Shown here in pieces: positions 43,846 to 52,081 of a stretch of 52,081 bases of DNA. Origin of the DNA: JADJLQ01 sp040007895 (GTDB taxonomy: Bacteria; Bacteroidota; Bacteroidia; Chitinophagales; Saprospiraceae); contig JBDTUE010000003.1 in assembly GCA_040007895.1 (NCBI GenBank), positions 1 to 52,081 on the forward strand, read 5' to 3'. Within the stretch, counting starts at the first letter, position 1; each line of letters begins with the position of its first letter. Below the pieces are notes generated by a model. That model had not been told where the DNA came from and did no database searches. It saw only the letters and a list, made by a program, of their open reading frames with translations. The position numbers and the translations under genes are program-made.

Positions 43846-44637
43846 GTGATAGAAAAACAAATATTTCCACAAGTTAGAGACCTAATCGTTGAAGTCGGGG
43901 ATTGGATCCTTGGACAACAGTCTTTGTTTTCCAATAGTGATATCGAATTCAAAGGACTCAATAACCTGGTATCGTATGTTGATAAAACTGCAGAGGAAAA
44001 ATTGGTCAGTGGGTTGAAAACTATTTTGCCGGGATCTCATTTTCTTACAGAAGAAGGCACTGTTGCTTATGATGAGGGCGGTGAATGGGAATGGGTGATA
44101 GATCCTCTGGATGGAACTACTAATTTTTTGCATCGTGTTCCATTCTTTTGTGTGAGTGTGGGTCTTCGTCATCACGGGGAGATTACTATGGGCATCATCT
44201 ATGAGCCTAATCGAAAGGAAATATTTCATGCTATCAAAGGTCAAGGATCATTCCTGGGCAATCAGGCAATCAATGTAAGCAATACACCTACGTTGGCTTC
44301 ATCCTTGATAGCTACTGGTTTTCCTCATCGCAATTTTGAAGGCATGGATTCCTATATTAAAGCGCTGGAGTATTTTTTTTATCATACACGTGGTCTGCGG
44401 CGTATGGGAGCAGCAGCAATAGATCTTGCTTATATCGCTTGCGGTCGGTTGGATGGTTTCTTCGAGTTAAAATTGAATCCATGGGATATAGCGGCGGGTG
44501 CATTGATCATTACAGAAGCGGGAGGTTTGATTAGTGACTTTAATGGATCCGAAGACTATTTGTTTAAATCTGAATTATTGGCCGGCAATCCGGGAGTATA
44601 TTCAGAAATGAAAGAAGTGTTAGGTCGATACTTTTAA
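43846..44637 (+). CDS. suhB: Inositol monophosphatase family protein
   Basis: A 264-residue Mg2+-dependent phosphatase. Motif A WVIDPLDGTTNF contains the metal-binding Asp pair, EEG (FLTEEGTV) supplies the third acid, and motif B NPWDIAAGALIITEAGG is intact. The preferred start is GTG at 43846 (MIEKQIFPQVRDL), 16 bp after the nfu stop; starting at the TTG at 43810 would overlap nfu and add residues unlike the family. Likely substrates are inositol-1-phosphate or related sugar phosphates such as 3'-phosphoadenosine phosphate; this cannot be told apart by eye. Confidence 0.92.
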   Translation: MIEKQIFPQVRDLIVEVGDWILGQQSLFSNSDIEFKGLNNLVSYVDKTAEEKLVSGLKTILPGSHFLTEEGTVAYDEGGEWEWVIDPLDGTTNFLHRVPFFCVSVGLRHHGEITMGIIYEPNRKEIFHAIKGQGSFLGNQAINVSNTPTLASSLIATGFPHRNFEGMDSYIKALEYFFYHTRGLRRMGAAAIDLAYIACGRLDGFFELKLNPWDIAAGALIITEAGGLISDFNGSEDYLFKSELLAGNPGVYSEMKEVLGRYF

Positions 44638-44837
44638 TTGGCTGGAGATTGGGTTTAAGCTTAAGTGACTCCTACTAATTATCGTTATGGCTTGAAAGTA
44701 TAGATAACGATTTCATCTTGTTCGTATCTCGGACGAAACAACCACTCGTCTATGAATTTACTCACTTCATCGAACCTTTTATTTTTATCCCAGTTTAAGA
44801 TTTAAGTTTATAACTTTATTTCAACGAAATCCAGCCC

Positions 44838-46076
44838 ATGTTACTTATTGAGAATTTGAAAATGGCTCTGTCCTCTATTAGAGCGAATCTCACCAGAGCT
44901 ACTCTGACGCTGATGATTATTGCTGTGGGTATCATTTGCCTTGTTGGTATTCTTACGGCTATTGATGCATTGATCTTTTCACTAAGTGACAATTTTTCTT
45001 CTCTTGGTGCCAATTCATTCAGCATAAGCCCAAAATGGACTGATTTTCAAACTCGGCAGAATGGTAAAACCAATAAGAGAGGCGAAGAAATAAGTTACGC
45101 TCAGGCAGTTGAATTTAAAGAAAAACTAAACGTAGATGGTGCTGTTTCAATTTCATTTTATGGTACCAGCAGAGCTGCTCTCAAATATGAAAATGAAAAG
45201 ACGAATCCCACGGTATCAGTGCTCGGAGTAGATGAGAACTATCTTAGTGTCAAAGCCTATGATATAGAGTTTGGAAGGTGGTTTACGAATCTTGAAGTCC
45301 AAAACGGAGCACCAAAGGCTATTATCGGTAAAGATATTGTCAAGCTCTTATTCAAAGAGCGGCCTAATGTTGCTATTGGAAAAGTAATACTGGTGGGAAA
45401 TATAAGAGTGCAAGTAATAGGGATTTTAAAATCCAAAGGTTCATCCATGAATAGTTCTAGTGACAGGGTAGTATTGCTTCCACTGATTCAGGCAAAACAA
45501 TATTATGCGTCCCCGACAGAAAACTATGATGTAGCTGTAAAAGTAAATCAGGTGAATGCGCTCGATGACGCTGTCAATGATGCGACGGGTCAGATGAGGA
45601 TGGCTCGTGGTCTGAGAGTTAATGAAGAAAATGATTTTGAAATTGAAAAAAGTGAAGGACTGGTCTCCATCATTAAAGAGAATACCGTAAAAATAAGATT
45701 AGCTACGATCGGAATAGGAATGATTACACTGTTAGGCGCGGCCATAGGTCTTATGAATATCATGTTGGTGTCTGTTACAGAACGTACCCGGGAGATTGGT
45801 ATCAGCAAAGCAATTGGCGCTACCAGCCGAAATGTAATGATTCAGTTTTTAACCGAAGCAGTACTCATTAGTATGATGGGAGGTGTAGTAGGAATTATAC
45901 TTGGTATTCTGGTTGGCAATATTGTTACCGTACTCATTGGAGGAAAGTTTTTAGTGCCCTGGAATTGGATAGGCCTCGGGGTATTTGTATGTATTGTGGT
46001 GGGAATATTTTCTGGATTATACCCTGCGTTAAAAGCAGCCAGATTAGACCCTATAGAATCCCTGAGATATGAATAG
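44838..46076 (+). CDS. MacB-like ABC transporter permease (FtsX domain)
   Basis: A 412-residue permease of the MacB/LolC type: one N-terminal membrane helix (about 22-46), a large periplasmic MacB-PCD domain (47-285), and three C-terminal helices (about 293-313, 340-363 and 376-396). The cytoplasmic coupling loop reads ERTREIGISKAIGA (315-328), and the end PALKAARLDPIESLRYE is the standard C-terminus. These proteins transmit ATP-driven movement to the periplasm for lipoprotein or peptide export. The partner ATPase and adaptor are not encoded next to it. Confidence 0.92.
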   Translation: MLLIENLKMALSSIRANLTRATLTLMIIAVGIICLVGILTAIDALIFSLSDNFSSLGANSFSISPKWTDFQTRQNGKTNKRGEEISYAQAVEFKEKLNVDGAVSISFYGTSRAALKYENEKTNPTVSVLGVDENYLSVKAYDIEFGRWFTNLEVQNGAPKAIIGKDIVKLLFKERPNVAIGKVILVGNIRVQVIGILKSKGSSMNSSSDRVVLLPLIQAKQYYASPTENYDVAVKVNQVNALDDAVNDATGQMRMARGLRVNEENDFEIEKSEGLVSIIKENTVKIRLATIGIGMITLLGAAIGLMNIMLVSVTERTREIGISKAIGATSRNVMIQFLTEAVLISMMGGVVGIILGILVGNIVTVLIGGKFLVPWNWIGLGVFVCIVVGIFSGLYPALKAARLDPIESLRYE

Positions 46077-46163
46077 ATTTTAAGTTTCTACGATTCTTCA
46101 GATCAATACTTTCTTTGAATAAATTGAGTGGATTTGTAAAAGTACCATTTGATTTTTTTCAAA

Positions 46164-47438
46164 TCATCTTTTCTCTATCACTTCATCTCTGCCCGGACCT
46201 ATTGAAATCAAAGAAAACTTTCGTCTAAGTTGGCTTTCCATTGCTTCAATATATGATCTGGTCATTTTAGGTAAGTCATCATAAGCATCAAAAGCTGCTA
46301 AGTCTGATTTCCATCCATCATAACTTTTATAAACCGGTTTTAATTCTTCATCATCAAGGTCAAAAGGGATGTGATCGATGGATTGACCTCCGGTGCCTTC
46401 ATACTTAGTACATGCTTTTAATGAATCAAAATCATTCATTACATCGATTTTGGTCATAATCAGTTCATCCACTCCATTGATCATAATGGAATATCGAAGC
46501 TGCACCAGATCTATCCAACCGGTACGTCTCGGTCTTCCGGTAGTGGAGCCGAATTCCTGACCTGATTGACGGAGAGCTTCGCCGGTTTCATCATGCAATT
46601 CTGTTGGAAAAGGACCGCTACCTACCCGGGTGCAATAAGCCTTAGTGACTCCCATGATCTTTTTTATCCTGTTAGGCGCAACTCCTACACCAGTACAGAC
46701 TCCTGCAGAGATCGTATTGGAAGAGGTGACATATGGATAGGTTCCGAAATCAACATCCAGCATTGATCCCTGAGCGCCTTCTGCGAGGACGTTTTTGCCA
46801 TCATTTAATGCTTCATCTATAAAATACTCGCTATCTACTTTAGGAAAAGATCGGAGAGTTTCAAGGCTTTCAAACCAATTGGCTTCGAGTTCTTCCAGTT
46901 TAAAATCAATCTCAGGATAAATTTTGGCCAAACTGAGATGTTTTTCTTTGAGAATACGGTATTTTTTATCAAAATCTCTGGAATCCAGATCGCCTATTCT
47001 TAATCCATTTCTACCTGTTTTATCCATGTATGTGGGGCCTATACCTTTGAGGGTAGATCCGATTTTGTCCTGGCCTTTCGAAGCCTCTGAGGCCATATCG
47101 AGCATTTGATGAGTGGGCAGTATAAGATGAGCTTTACGGGCGATGATCAGTTTTTTTGAAACATCATATCCGAATAAAGCCAATTTCGCTATTTCCTTTT
47201 TAAAAACGACAGGATCTATAACCACCCCATTCCCTATAAGATTGATGATATCCTCATGGAGAATGGCAGAAGGTATTGTGTGGAGGACTATTTTCTGGTC
47301 CCCGATATAAAGTGTGTGACCGGCATTAGGCCCCCCTTGAAACCTGCATACTATCTGGTAGTCATGGCAAAGCCTGTCAATGATTTTGCCTTTGCCTTCA
47401 TCTCCCCATTGTAATCCTAATAATACGTCTACACCCAT
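46164..47438 (-). CDS. purA: Adenylosuccinate synthetase
   Basis: A 424-residue PurA. GTP/IMP site QWGDEGKGK (10-18) with catalytic D13, and H41 in GPNAGHTLYIG, fall exactly at the positions known from the E. coli enzyme. Further conserved segments include the IMP-binding STLKGIGPTYMDK and TTTGRPRRTGWIDLV. It catalyses the first committed step from IMP to AMP in the cytoplasm. The fur gene lies about 240 bp upstream on the same strand. Confidence 0.97.
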   Translation of the reverse strand: MGVDVLLGLQWGDEGKGKIIDRLCHDYQIVCRFQGGPNAGHTLYIGDQKIVLHTIPSAILHEDIINLIGNGVVIDPVVFKKEIAKLALFGYDVSKKLIIARKAHLILPTHQMLDMASEASKGQDKIGSTLKGIGPTYMDKTGRNGLRIGDLDSRDFDKKYRILKEKHLSLAKIYPEIDFKLEELEANWFESLETLRSFPKVDSEYFIDEALNDGKNVLAEGAQGSMLDVDFGTYPYVTSSNTISAGVCTGVGVAPNRIKKIMGVTKAYCTRVGSGPFPTELHDETGEALRQSGQEFGSTTGRPRRTGWIDLVQLRYSIMINGVDELIMTKIDVMNDFDSLKACTKYEGTGGQSIDHIPFDLDDEELKPVYKSYDGWKSDLAAFDAYDDLPKMTRSYIEAMESQLRRKFSLISIGPGRDEVIEKR

Positions 47439-47460
47439 GGATTTAAATAAAAATAAGCGG

Positions 47461-47468
47461 CAAATATA
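47461..47468 (-). promoter_or_regulatory. Possible -7 promoter element of purA
   Basis: On the minus strand TATATTTG matches TAnnTTTG 22 bp before the purA start. The -33 element is not recognisable. The rest of the 242-bp gap (47439-47680) shows nothing else. Confidence 0.45.
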
Positions 47469-47680
47469 GGATTATGGATTAAGAAATAACTTTTTATAAA
47501 TAGATTAAACAAAGGTCATACTTACCCGTATAACATTCTGAATGAATTTCGCGCATGGGAATTTTTGCCCTTAATTCATTGAAATAATAAAAACCGGGGG
47601 AATCTCTTACGAATCTATCCGTCAAAAGGACAGATCTTGAATGTGATTTTTGAATATTCAGCAGCCCGTATGGTATAGAT

Positions 47681-48175
47681 TTATAAATCGGTGGATATCA
47701 AATCCTTTACAGTTTCTTTGGGAACATTCACTTTTCTGTATTCGCAATTTTGTCGGATACAATTACCATACAAATTCAACGAATGATTTTCTATTTTAAA
47801 TTGGAGGAGTTCAGACATAGTATTGATAATGGTCTGCACCCGGAGGTCACAAAACTCATTGACATGTCCGCAGTCCATACAAATCAGATGGTCATGTTGT
47901 TTAAATCCAAATGACTTTTCATACTGGGCGAGGTTTTTGCCAAATTGATGTTTCTTCACCATATTGCAATTCACCAATAATTCCAACGTATTGTAGACTG
48001 TCGCACGGCTTACTCTGTAGTTTTTATTTTTCATTTCGATGTACAATGCTTCAGCATCAAAATGATCCGTACGATCATAGATTTCTTCAAGTATAGCATA
48101 CCGTTCAGGAGTTTTGCGAAATCCGCTTTTATCCAAATGGGCTGAAAAGATATTTTTTATTTGTTCGAAATTCAT
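47681..48175 (-). CDS. fur: Fur-family transcriptional regulator
   Basis: A 164-residue metal-responsive repressor. The winged-helix part has GFRKTPERYAILEEIYDRTDHFDAEALY and VSRATVYNTLELLV. Regulatory metal ligands include HDH (94-96), and CMDCGH with C99 and C102 forms the first Cys pair of a structural zinc site, completed by NCIRQNCEYRK in the C-terminal region. Iron (Fur), peroxide (PerR) or zinc (Zur) sensing cannot be fully separated; Fur-type is most likely. It starts 11 bp after the relA/spoT stop, so the two genes form an operon. Confidence 0.9.
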   Translation of the reverse strand: MNFEQIKNIFSAHLDKSGFRKTPERYAILEEIYDRTDHFDAEALYIEMKNKNYRVSRATVYNTLELLVNCNMVKKHQFGKNLAQYEKSFGFKQHDHLICMDCGHVNEFCDLRVQTIINTMSELLQFKIENHSLNLYGNCIRQNCEYRKVNVPKETVKDLISTDL

Positions 48176-48186
48176 GATATCTGGGA

Positions 48187-50421
48187 TTACTCTATTCGTT
48201 CTACCGTAGCAATTGTATTGAGTTTTGATAAAGTATAGATTGCTTTATCTATCTGGTTCTTATTTTTAACGAGGAGACTCATTCTTCCTTCAAAATATCC
48301 TTCTTTTCCTTCAATGCTAAACGACCGGATATTGAGATTAAGATCATTTGAAATCACTTTTGATATACGTTCGATGACACCGGGTCCATCGTCTACCCCT
48401 GTGATCAGCATATTAACCACAAAATCAGATTGGTTAAGGTCACCCCATTCGGCTTTGACTACACGATACCCATAATTAGCTAAGATATGAGTCGAATTAG
48501 GACAATTGGTACGATGAATTTTTAAACCGGAGGATGCCGTTAAATACCCGAATATCTCATCTCCGGGTACAGGACCACAACAGCTTGCAAATGAATATTC
48601 ATATTGATCTGCTGGTTCACCATTGATGTATAGTTTATTCCCCTGGGTAGTTGGTTTTGGAATTGGACTCGCACTGCTAACTACTTCATTTGTATTTGGT
48701 GAAGGGCTCGTAGGTGCAAACACCATTTTACCATTCTCTACCGGAATCTGGTTGAGTTCAGATAGTTCAATAGCTCCTTGTGATATCCCACAATAAAAAT
48801 CTAACCTCGTTTTGTATTCATATTGCTTAACTAACCTGTCAAGATTGGATTCAAGATCTAGTTTAAGATTATTGAATTTTCTTTCAAGAGCTTCTTTTCC
48901 TAATTCACCTTTTTCTTTTTTCTCTTCTTTGAGAGATTGCCTGATCTTGGATTTAGCTTTGCCTGTTACTACTAATTTTAACCAGCCTTCAGACGGTCGT
49001 TGTTTGTTATTCGTAGTAATCTGTACCTGGTCACCATGCTCCAGATGATGACCCATGGGCACCTGCCTGTTATTGACTTTGATACCGGTGCAACGGCAAC
49101 CGAGGTCCGTATGGATACTGAAAGCGAAATCCAGTGCAGTTGCCCCTTGTGGTAAAATCCTTACGTCGCCTTTCGGCGTGTAGACGTAGATTTCTTCGTT
49201 GAAAAGATTGGTCTTAAAATCGCTGATAAATTCCATAGCATCGCCATGGTGTGTATCCAGGATATCACGAATATTGTCTAGCCAATTTTCATATAACTTT
49301 TGCTGATTTGAAATGCCTTTATACTTCCAGTGAGCTGCAAATCCACGCTCTGCTATTTCATCCATCCGGGATGACCTTATTTGTACTTCTACATATCTCC
49401 CACCTGGGCCTATTACCGTAGTATGTAATGATTCATATCCATTGGCTTTTGGAGTAGTAATCCAGTCTTTTAATCTTTCCGGGATTGGAGTATGGACGTC
49501 TGTGACGATGGAATATACCTGCCAGCATATTGATTTTTCCATTTTGGCAGGAACATCCACAATGATTCGTACAGCAAACAAATCGTAAATCTCATCAAAC
49601 GGAACTTTCTTTTTCTTGATTTTGCTTAAGATGCTCGATATGGATTTAGGCCTCCCGAGTATTTTATAAGGGACATTGAGCAGGTCCAGTTCAGTTTTTA
49701 ATGGAGCGATAAATTTATCGATGTATTCATTGCGACTTACTTCAGACTCCTGGAGTTTGTGGGCGATTTCTTCATAAGCTTCGGGTTCCTGTATTCTAAG
49801 GCAGATGTCCTGGAATTCAGATTTGATATTGTATAATCCAAGCCGATGAGCTAATGGCGCATAGATGTATTCGGTTTCAGCAGCTATTTTTAATTGCGAA
49901 TGTTTTTCCATTGAATTAATGGTTCGCAAATTGTGTAACCGGTCAGCAAGTTTAATGAGCACAGCGCGCACATCAGTAACCAGTGTGCTTAATACTTTTC
50001 TAAAATTTTCAGCTTGTGCATTTTCGAGATTATACAGACCATCAAGTTTAGTCAACCCATCTACGATCATCCCTATCTTGGTACCAAACTCAGCTTTGAT
50101 TTGCTCCAGAGTCACAGGAGTATCCTCTACTACATCATGAAGTAAAGCACATACCACGGATGTGGGGCCCAGTCCAATCTCTTCTACACAAATACGTGCT
50201 ACCTCAATTGGATGAAGGATATAAGGTTCGCCGGATTTTCTTCGCTGTTCTCGGTGAGCTATCACAGCCAGTTCGTAAGCCTTGCGTATGTTTACCCGGT
50301 CAGTTTCTTCCAGGGTAGTTTTTATTGATTTTAGCAAAGTCCTGTACGCTGCCTGTATTAGTCGCAGATCATTATCTTCTTCTACTTGAGGTTCATCTGT
50401 ATGTAATATACTTTCTGGCAT
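48187..50421 (-). CDS. spoT: Bifunctional (p)ppGpp synthetase/hydrolase RelA/SpoT
   Basis: A 744-residue stringent-response enzyme. The N-terminal HD hydrolase domain is intact: HPIEVARI and LLHDVVEDT with H95, D96. The synthetase domain follows (about 235-365; GRPKSISSILSKI, ANGYESLHTTV, EVQIRS), then TGS (about 405-465; YVYTPKGDVRILPQGATALDFAF) and a C-terminal ACT domain (about 666-744; ITGVDDGPGVIERISKVI). Both activities should be present, and it is probably the main stringent factor. The fur gene follows 11 bp downstream. It diverges from tRNA-Leu. Confidence 0.95.
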   Translation of the reverse strand: MPESILHTDEPQVEEDNDLRLIQAAYRTLLKSIKTTLEETDRVNIRKAYELAVIAHREQRRKSGEPYILHPIEVARICVEEIGLGPTSVVCALLHDVVEDTPVTLEQIKAEFGTKIGMIVDGLTKLDGLYNLENAQAENFRKVLSTLVTDVRAVLIKLADRLHNLRTINSMEKHSQLKIAAETEYIYAPLAHRLGLYNIKSEFQDICLRIQEPEAYEEIAHKLQESEVSRNEYIDKFIAPLKTELDLLNVPYKILGRPKSISSILSKIKKKKVPFDEIYDLFAVRIIVDVPAKMEKSICWQVYSIVTDVHTPIPERLKDWITTPKANGYESLHTTVIGPGGRYVEVQIRSSRMDEIAERGFAAHWKYKGISNQQKLYENWLDNIRDILDTHHGDAMEFISDFKTNLFNEEIYVYTPKGDVRILPQGATALDFAFSIHTDLGCRCTGIKVNNRQVPMGHHLEHGDQVQITTNNKQRPSEGWLKLVVTGKAKSKIRQSLKEEKKEKGELGKEALERKFNNLKLDLESNLDRLVKQYEYKTRLDFYCGISQGAIELSELNQIPVENGKMVFAPTSPSPNTNEVVSSASPIPKPTTQGNKLYINGEPADQYEYSFASCCGPVPGDEIFGYLTASSGLKIHRTNCPNSTHILANYGYRVVKAEWGDLNQSDFVVNMLITGVDDGPGVIERISKVISNDLNLNIRSFSIEGKEGYFEGRMSLLVKNKNQIDKAIYTLSKLNTIATVERIE

Positions 50422-50470
50422 TATTTAGGCGGACAATTGATAGTTTAAAGATAACGTAAATTAGATGGTA

Positions 50471-50498
50471 TTTGTTCGCACTCAATAGTGTATATTTG
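50471..50498 (+). promoter_or_regulatory. Bacteroidota-type promoter of tRNA-Leu
   Basis: TTTG at 50471-50474 (-33) and TATATTTG at 50491-50498 (-7) are both full matches. The spacer is 16 bp, slightly short of the usual 19. The -7 element ends 14 bp before the first base of the tRNA, which is an ideal distance. Confidence 0.65.
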
Positions 50499-50512
50499 CA
50501 CTCCGAAAATCT

Positions 50513-50594
50513 GCGGGTATGGCGAAATTGGTAGACGCGCCAGACTTAGGATCTGGTCCTTAACGGGATGGGGGTTCGAGTCCCTCTATCCGCA
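50513..50594 (+). tRNA. tRNA-Leu (anticodon UAG)
   Basis: An 82-nt class II tRNA. Acceptor GCGGGTA pairs with TATCCGC, the anticodon arm is CCAGA-CTTAGGA-TCTGG giving UAG, the long variable arm is short but present, and the T-arm GGGGGTTCGAGTCCCTC is canonical. CCA is not encoded; the discriminator base is A, as expected for leucine. Confidence 0.96.
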
Positions 50595-50630
50595 CTTTTT
50601 GTTTTTTATTGACTATTTTTTATCTACTTA

Positions 50631-52081
50631 ATGGCAGTTTCATTTAATTCAACCAACCATCTCGAGGGTACTCTGACAATTCATATATCTGAATCAGAAT
50701 ATCAACCCACGTTAAATAAGGAGCTCAATAATTATAAAAGTAAAGCTCAGCTTAAAGGATTCAGAAAAGGTAAAACTTCTGTAGATCTTATTAAGAAAAT
50801 GTATGGCAATGCCATCCTGCAGGAAGTGATAGAAAATACCTTGCAAAAACAATTGTATGACCATATACAATTAGAAAATCTTAATGTGCTGGGACAACCC
50901 CTGCCAAACGCCGGTCAGACTCCGATTTATTACGATATATTTTCACCACATGATTATGTATTCAAATTTGATATTGGCTATGCGCCGGAATTTGAAATCA
51001 AAGGACTTTCAGACACCTACCTGTATCACAATGTAAGTCCTGATGAAGCTACAGTTGATAAACAACTACAGAATTTACGTGACCGGAATGGTGAATTGAA
51101 AAGTATTGAAGGACCAGTTTCGGAGCTTAATTTGTTGACCATAGAAGCAACTGAATTAAAGGATGGCCAGATATCAGAGGATGGTATTAAATCTGAATTT
51201 TCAGTATGGATATCGCAGATCAATGAAGAAGTCAGATCACAGTTTATTGGAAAGATGAACGGTGATCATCTCGATATAGATGATATTCAGTCAATGCATC
51301 CTGATAAAGACGAAGCTTTTATCCGCCAACGATATTTTAATACCCTGGATGAAAAAACGACTTTGCCACATGCATTCAGACTTACGATTAAAGAAATTAA
51401 AGTCAATGAACCTGCTGAACTCAATGAAGCTTTTTTTGAGAAAACATTTGGTCCTGGAGCTGTAATCAATGAATCTGAAGCAAAAGAAAAACTAAAGGAA
51501 GAATTGGAAAAGCAAATGCGATTTCAATCGGATGCCCTACTCTTCAGAGACGTACAAGACAAAATCTTAAAAGAAAATGAACAAAGCCTGCCCGATCTGT
51601 TTTTAAAGCGATGGTTAAAGGTTCAAAACGAAAAACTTACAGACGAACAAATAGAAGCAGACTATCCTGATTTTGTTCAAAATCTGATGTGGACTATTCT
51701 TAGGGAGAAGCTGATGAAAAAATTCGATATCCAGGTTTCCAGGGAAGAGATTAAAGGAAGATTCAGATCACAGATTTTAAGTTATTTTGGAGGAATGGCG
51801 ATGGGTGATCTTTCATTTATGGATCCCACCATTGAAAAAATGATGGCCAATCGGGAGCAAGTTGAAAAAATACATGATGAAGTTTCGACCGATAAATTGT
51901 TCGATCAATTAAAAAATACGGTTCAATTGGATTACAAGCCCACTACGGAATCAGAATTCAATGAATTGATGGAAGCAGCCAAAAAGGATACTGCTGCGCG
52001 CAGAGAAAAATCCCAGGCCCGCCAGAGACTTTCTGATCCCCACGATCATTCTCACGATCACGATCATGACCATGACCACGA
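50631..52081 (+). CDS. tig: Trigger factor (3' truncated by window edge)
   Basis: At least 483 codons, open to the window end. The N-terminal ribosome-binding domain carries the signature GFRKGK (codons 42-47; most trigger factors read GFRPGK or GFRKGKVP). It is followed by a degenerate PPIase-like region (about 145-250, acidic) and the helical C-terminal chaperone domain (to about 440). The last residues visible are a run of His and Asp (DPHDHSHDHDHDHDHD), an unusual tail that could bind metal. It is expected to act as the ribosome-associated folding helper for nascent chains. It is not covered by smaller overlapping frames, and it starts 36 bp after the tRNA-Leu. Confidence 0.88.
   Translation, partial: MAVSFNSTNHLEGTLTIHISESEYQPTLNKELNNYKSKAQLKGFRKGKTSVDLIKKMYGNAILQEVIENTLQKQLYDHIQLENLNVLGQPLPNAGQTPIYYDIFSPHDYVFKFDIGYAPEFEIKGLSDTYLYHNVSPDEATVDKQLQNLRDRNGELKSIEGPVSELNLLTIEATELKDGQISEDGIKSEFSVWISQINEEVRSQFIGKMNGDHLDIDDIQSMHPDKDEAFIRQRYFNTLDEKTTLPHAFRLTIKEIKVNEPAELNEAFFEKTFGPGAVINESEAKEKLKEELEKQMRFQSDALLFRDVQDKILKENEQSLPDLFLKRWLKVQNEKLTDEQIEADYPDFVQNLMWTILREKLMKKFDIQVSREEIKGRFRSQILSYFGGMAMGDLSFMDPTIEKMMANREQVEKIHDEVSTDKLFDQLKNTVQLDYKPTTESEFNELMEAAKKDTAARREKSQARQRLSDPHDHSHDHDHDHDH

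Noticed and set aside
1..52081. CRISPR arrays, insertion sequences, integrases, toxin-antitoxin or phage-defence genes
   Set aside because: None was recognised; the only tandem repeats (636-788) are contiguous and lack spacers.

Overview
The window is a chromosomal segment of a Bacteroidota bacterium, most likely of the Saprospiria/Chitinophagia type. The evidence is a SusC/SusD pair, a TonB-dependent receptor, a type IX secretion C-terminal sorting domain, two-component-propeller (Reg_prop) sensors, the near absence of Shine-Dalgarno sequences, and several promoters with the Bacteroidota -7 element TAnnTTTG. No plasmid or phage genes, transposases, integrases or CRISPR arrays were seen.

Layout. 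1-10.3 kb: end of a TonB-dependent receptor, a block of degenerate direct repeats, a small cytochrome-b-like membrane protein, then on the minus strand a SusC-SusD pair followed by a large periplasmic-propeller sensor whose output is a class III adenylate cyclase. 10.5-17.6 kb (minus): a GMC-type FAD oxidoreductase overlapping a family 2 glycosyltransferase and a small membrane protein, an ABC exporter, RadC, and a PLP trans-sulfuration enzyme overlapping radC. 17.9-23.7 kb: two secreted proteases (an M57-like lipoprotein and a T9SS-sorted S8-like protein), a small outer-membrane-like protein, and a Tat-type Gfo/Idh/MocA oxidoreductase.

24.1-42.9 kb is different in character. It is a stress/ion-homeostasis island that begins just after a degenerate tRNA-Gly. 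The left arm (minus strand) carries two P-type ATPases of different classes (MgtA-like and SERCA-like), a CPBP protease, an AI-2E family permease, a truncated NmrA-like protein, a small membrane protein and an Acg-family nitroreductase. The right arm (plus strand) carries a triple-BON protein, a Lys-rich miniprotein, a lipocalin, a zinc alcohol dehydrogenase, a DUF6629 membrane protein, a phosphoglycerate mutase, a DJ-1/PfpI protein, a cupin, membrane fragments, an acidic protein and a universal stress protein. The arms diverge from a 0.7 kb spacer with a perfect 13-bp inverted repeat. The content (P-type ATPase, Acg nitroreductase, universal stress protein) parallels the mycobacterial DosR dormancy regulon. 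The island is visibly decaying: remnants of a SHOCT protein, a second BON protein, a VIT1/CCC1-like transporter and a split membrane protein can be read in its gaps.

43.2-52.1 kb returns to housekeeping genes: Nfu-type Fe-S scaffold, inositol monophosphatase, MacB-like permease, purA, fur, relA/spoT, tRNA-Leu(UAG) with a recognisable promoter, and trigger factor (running off the window end, with a His/Asp-rich tail).
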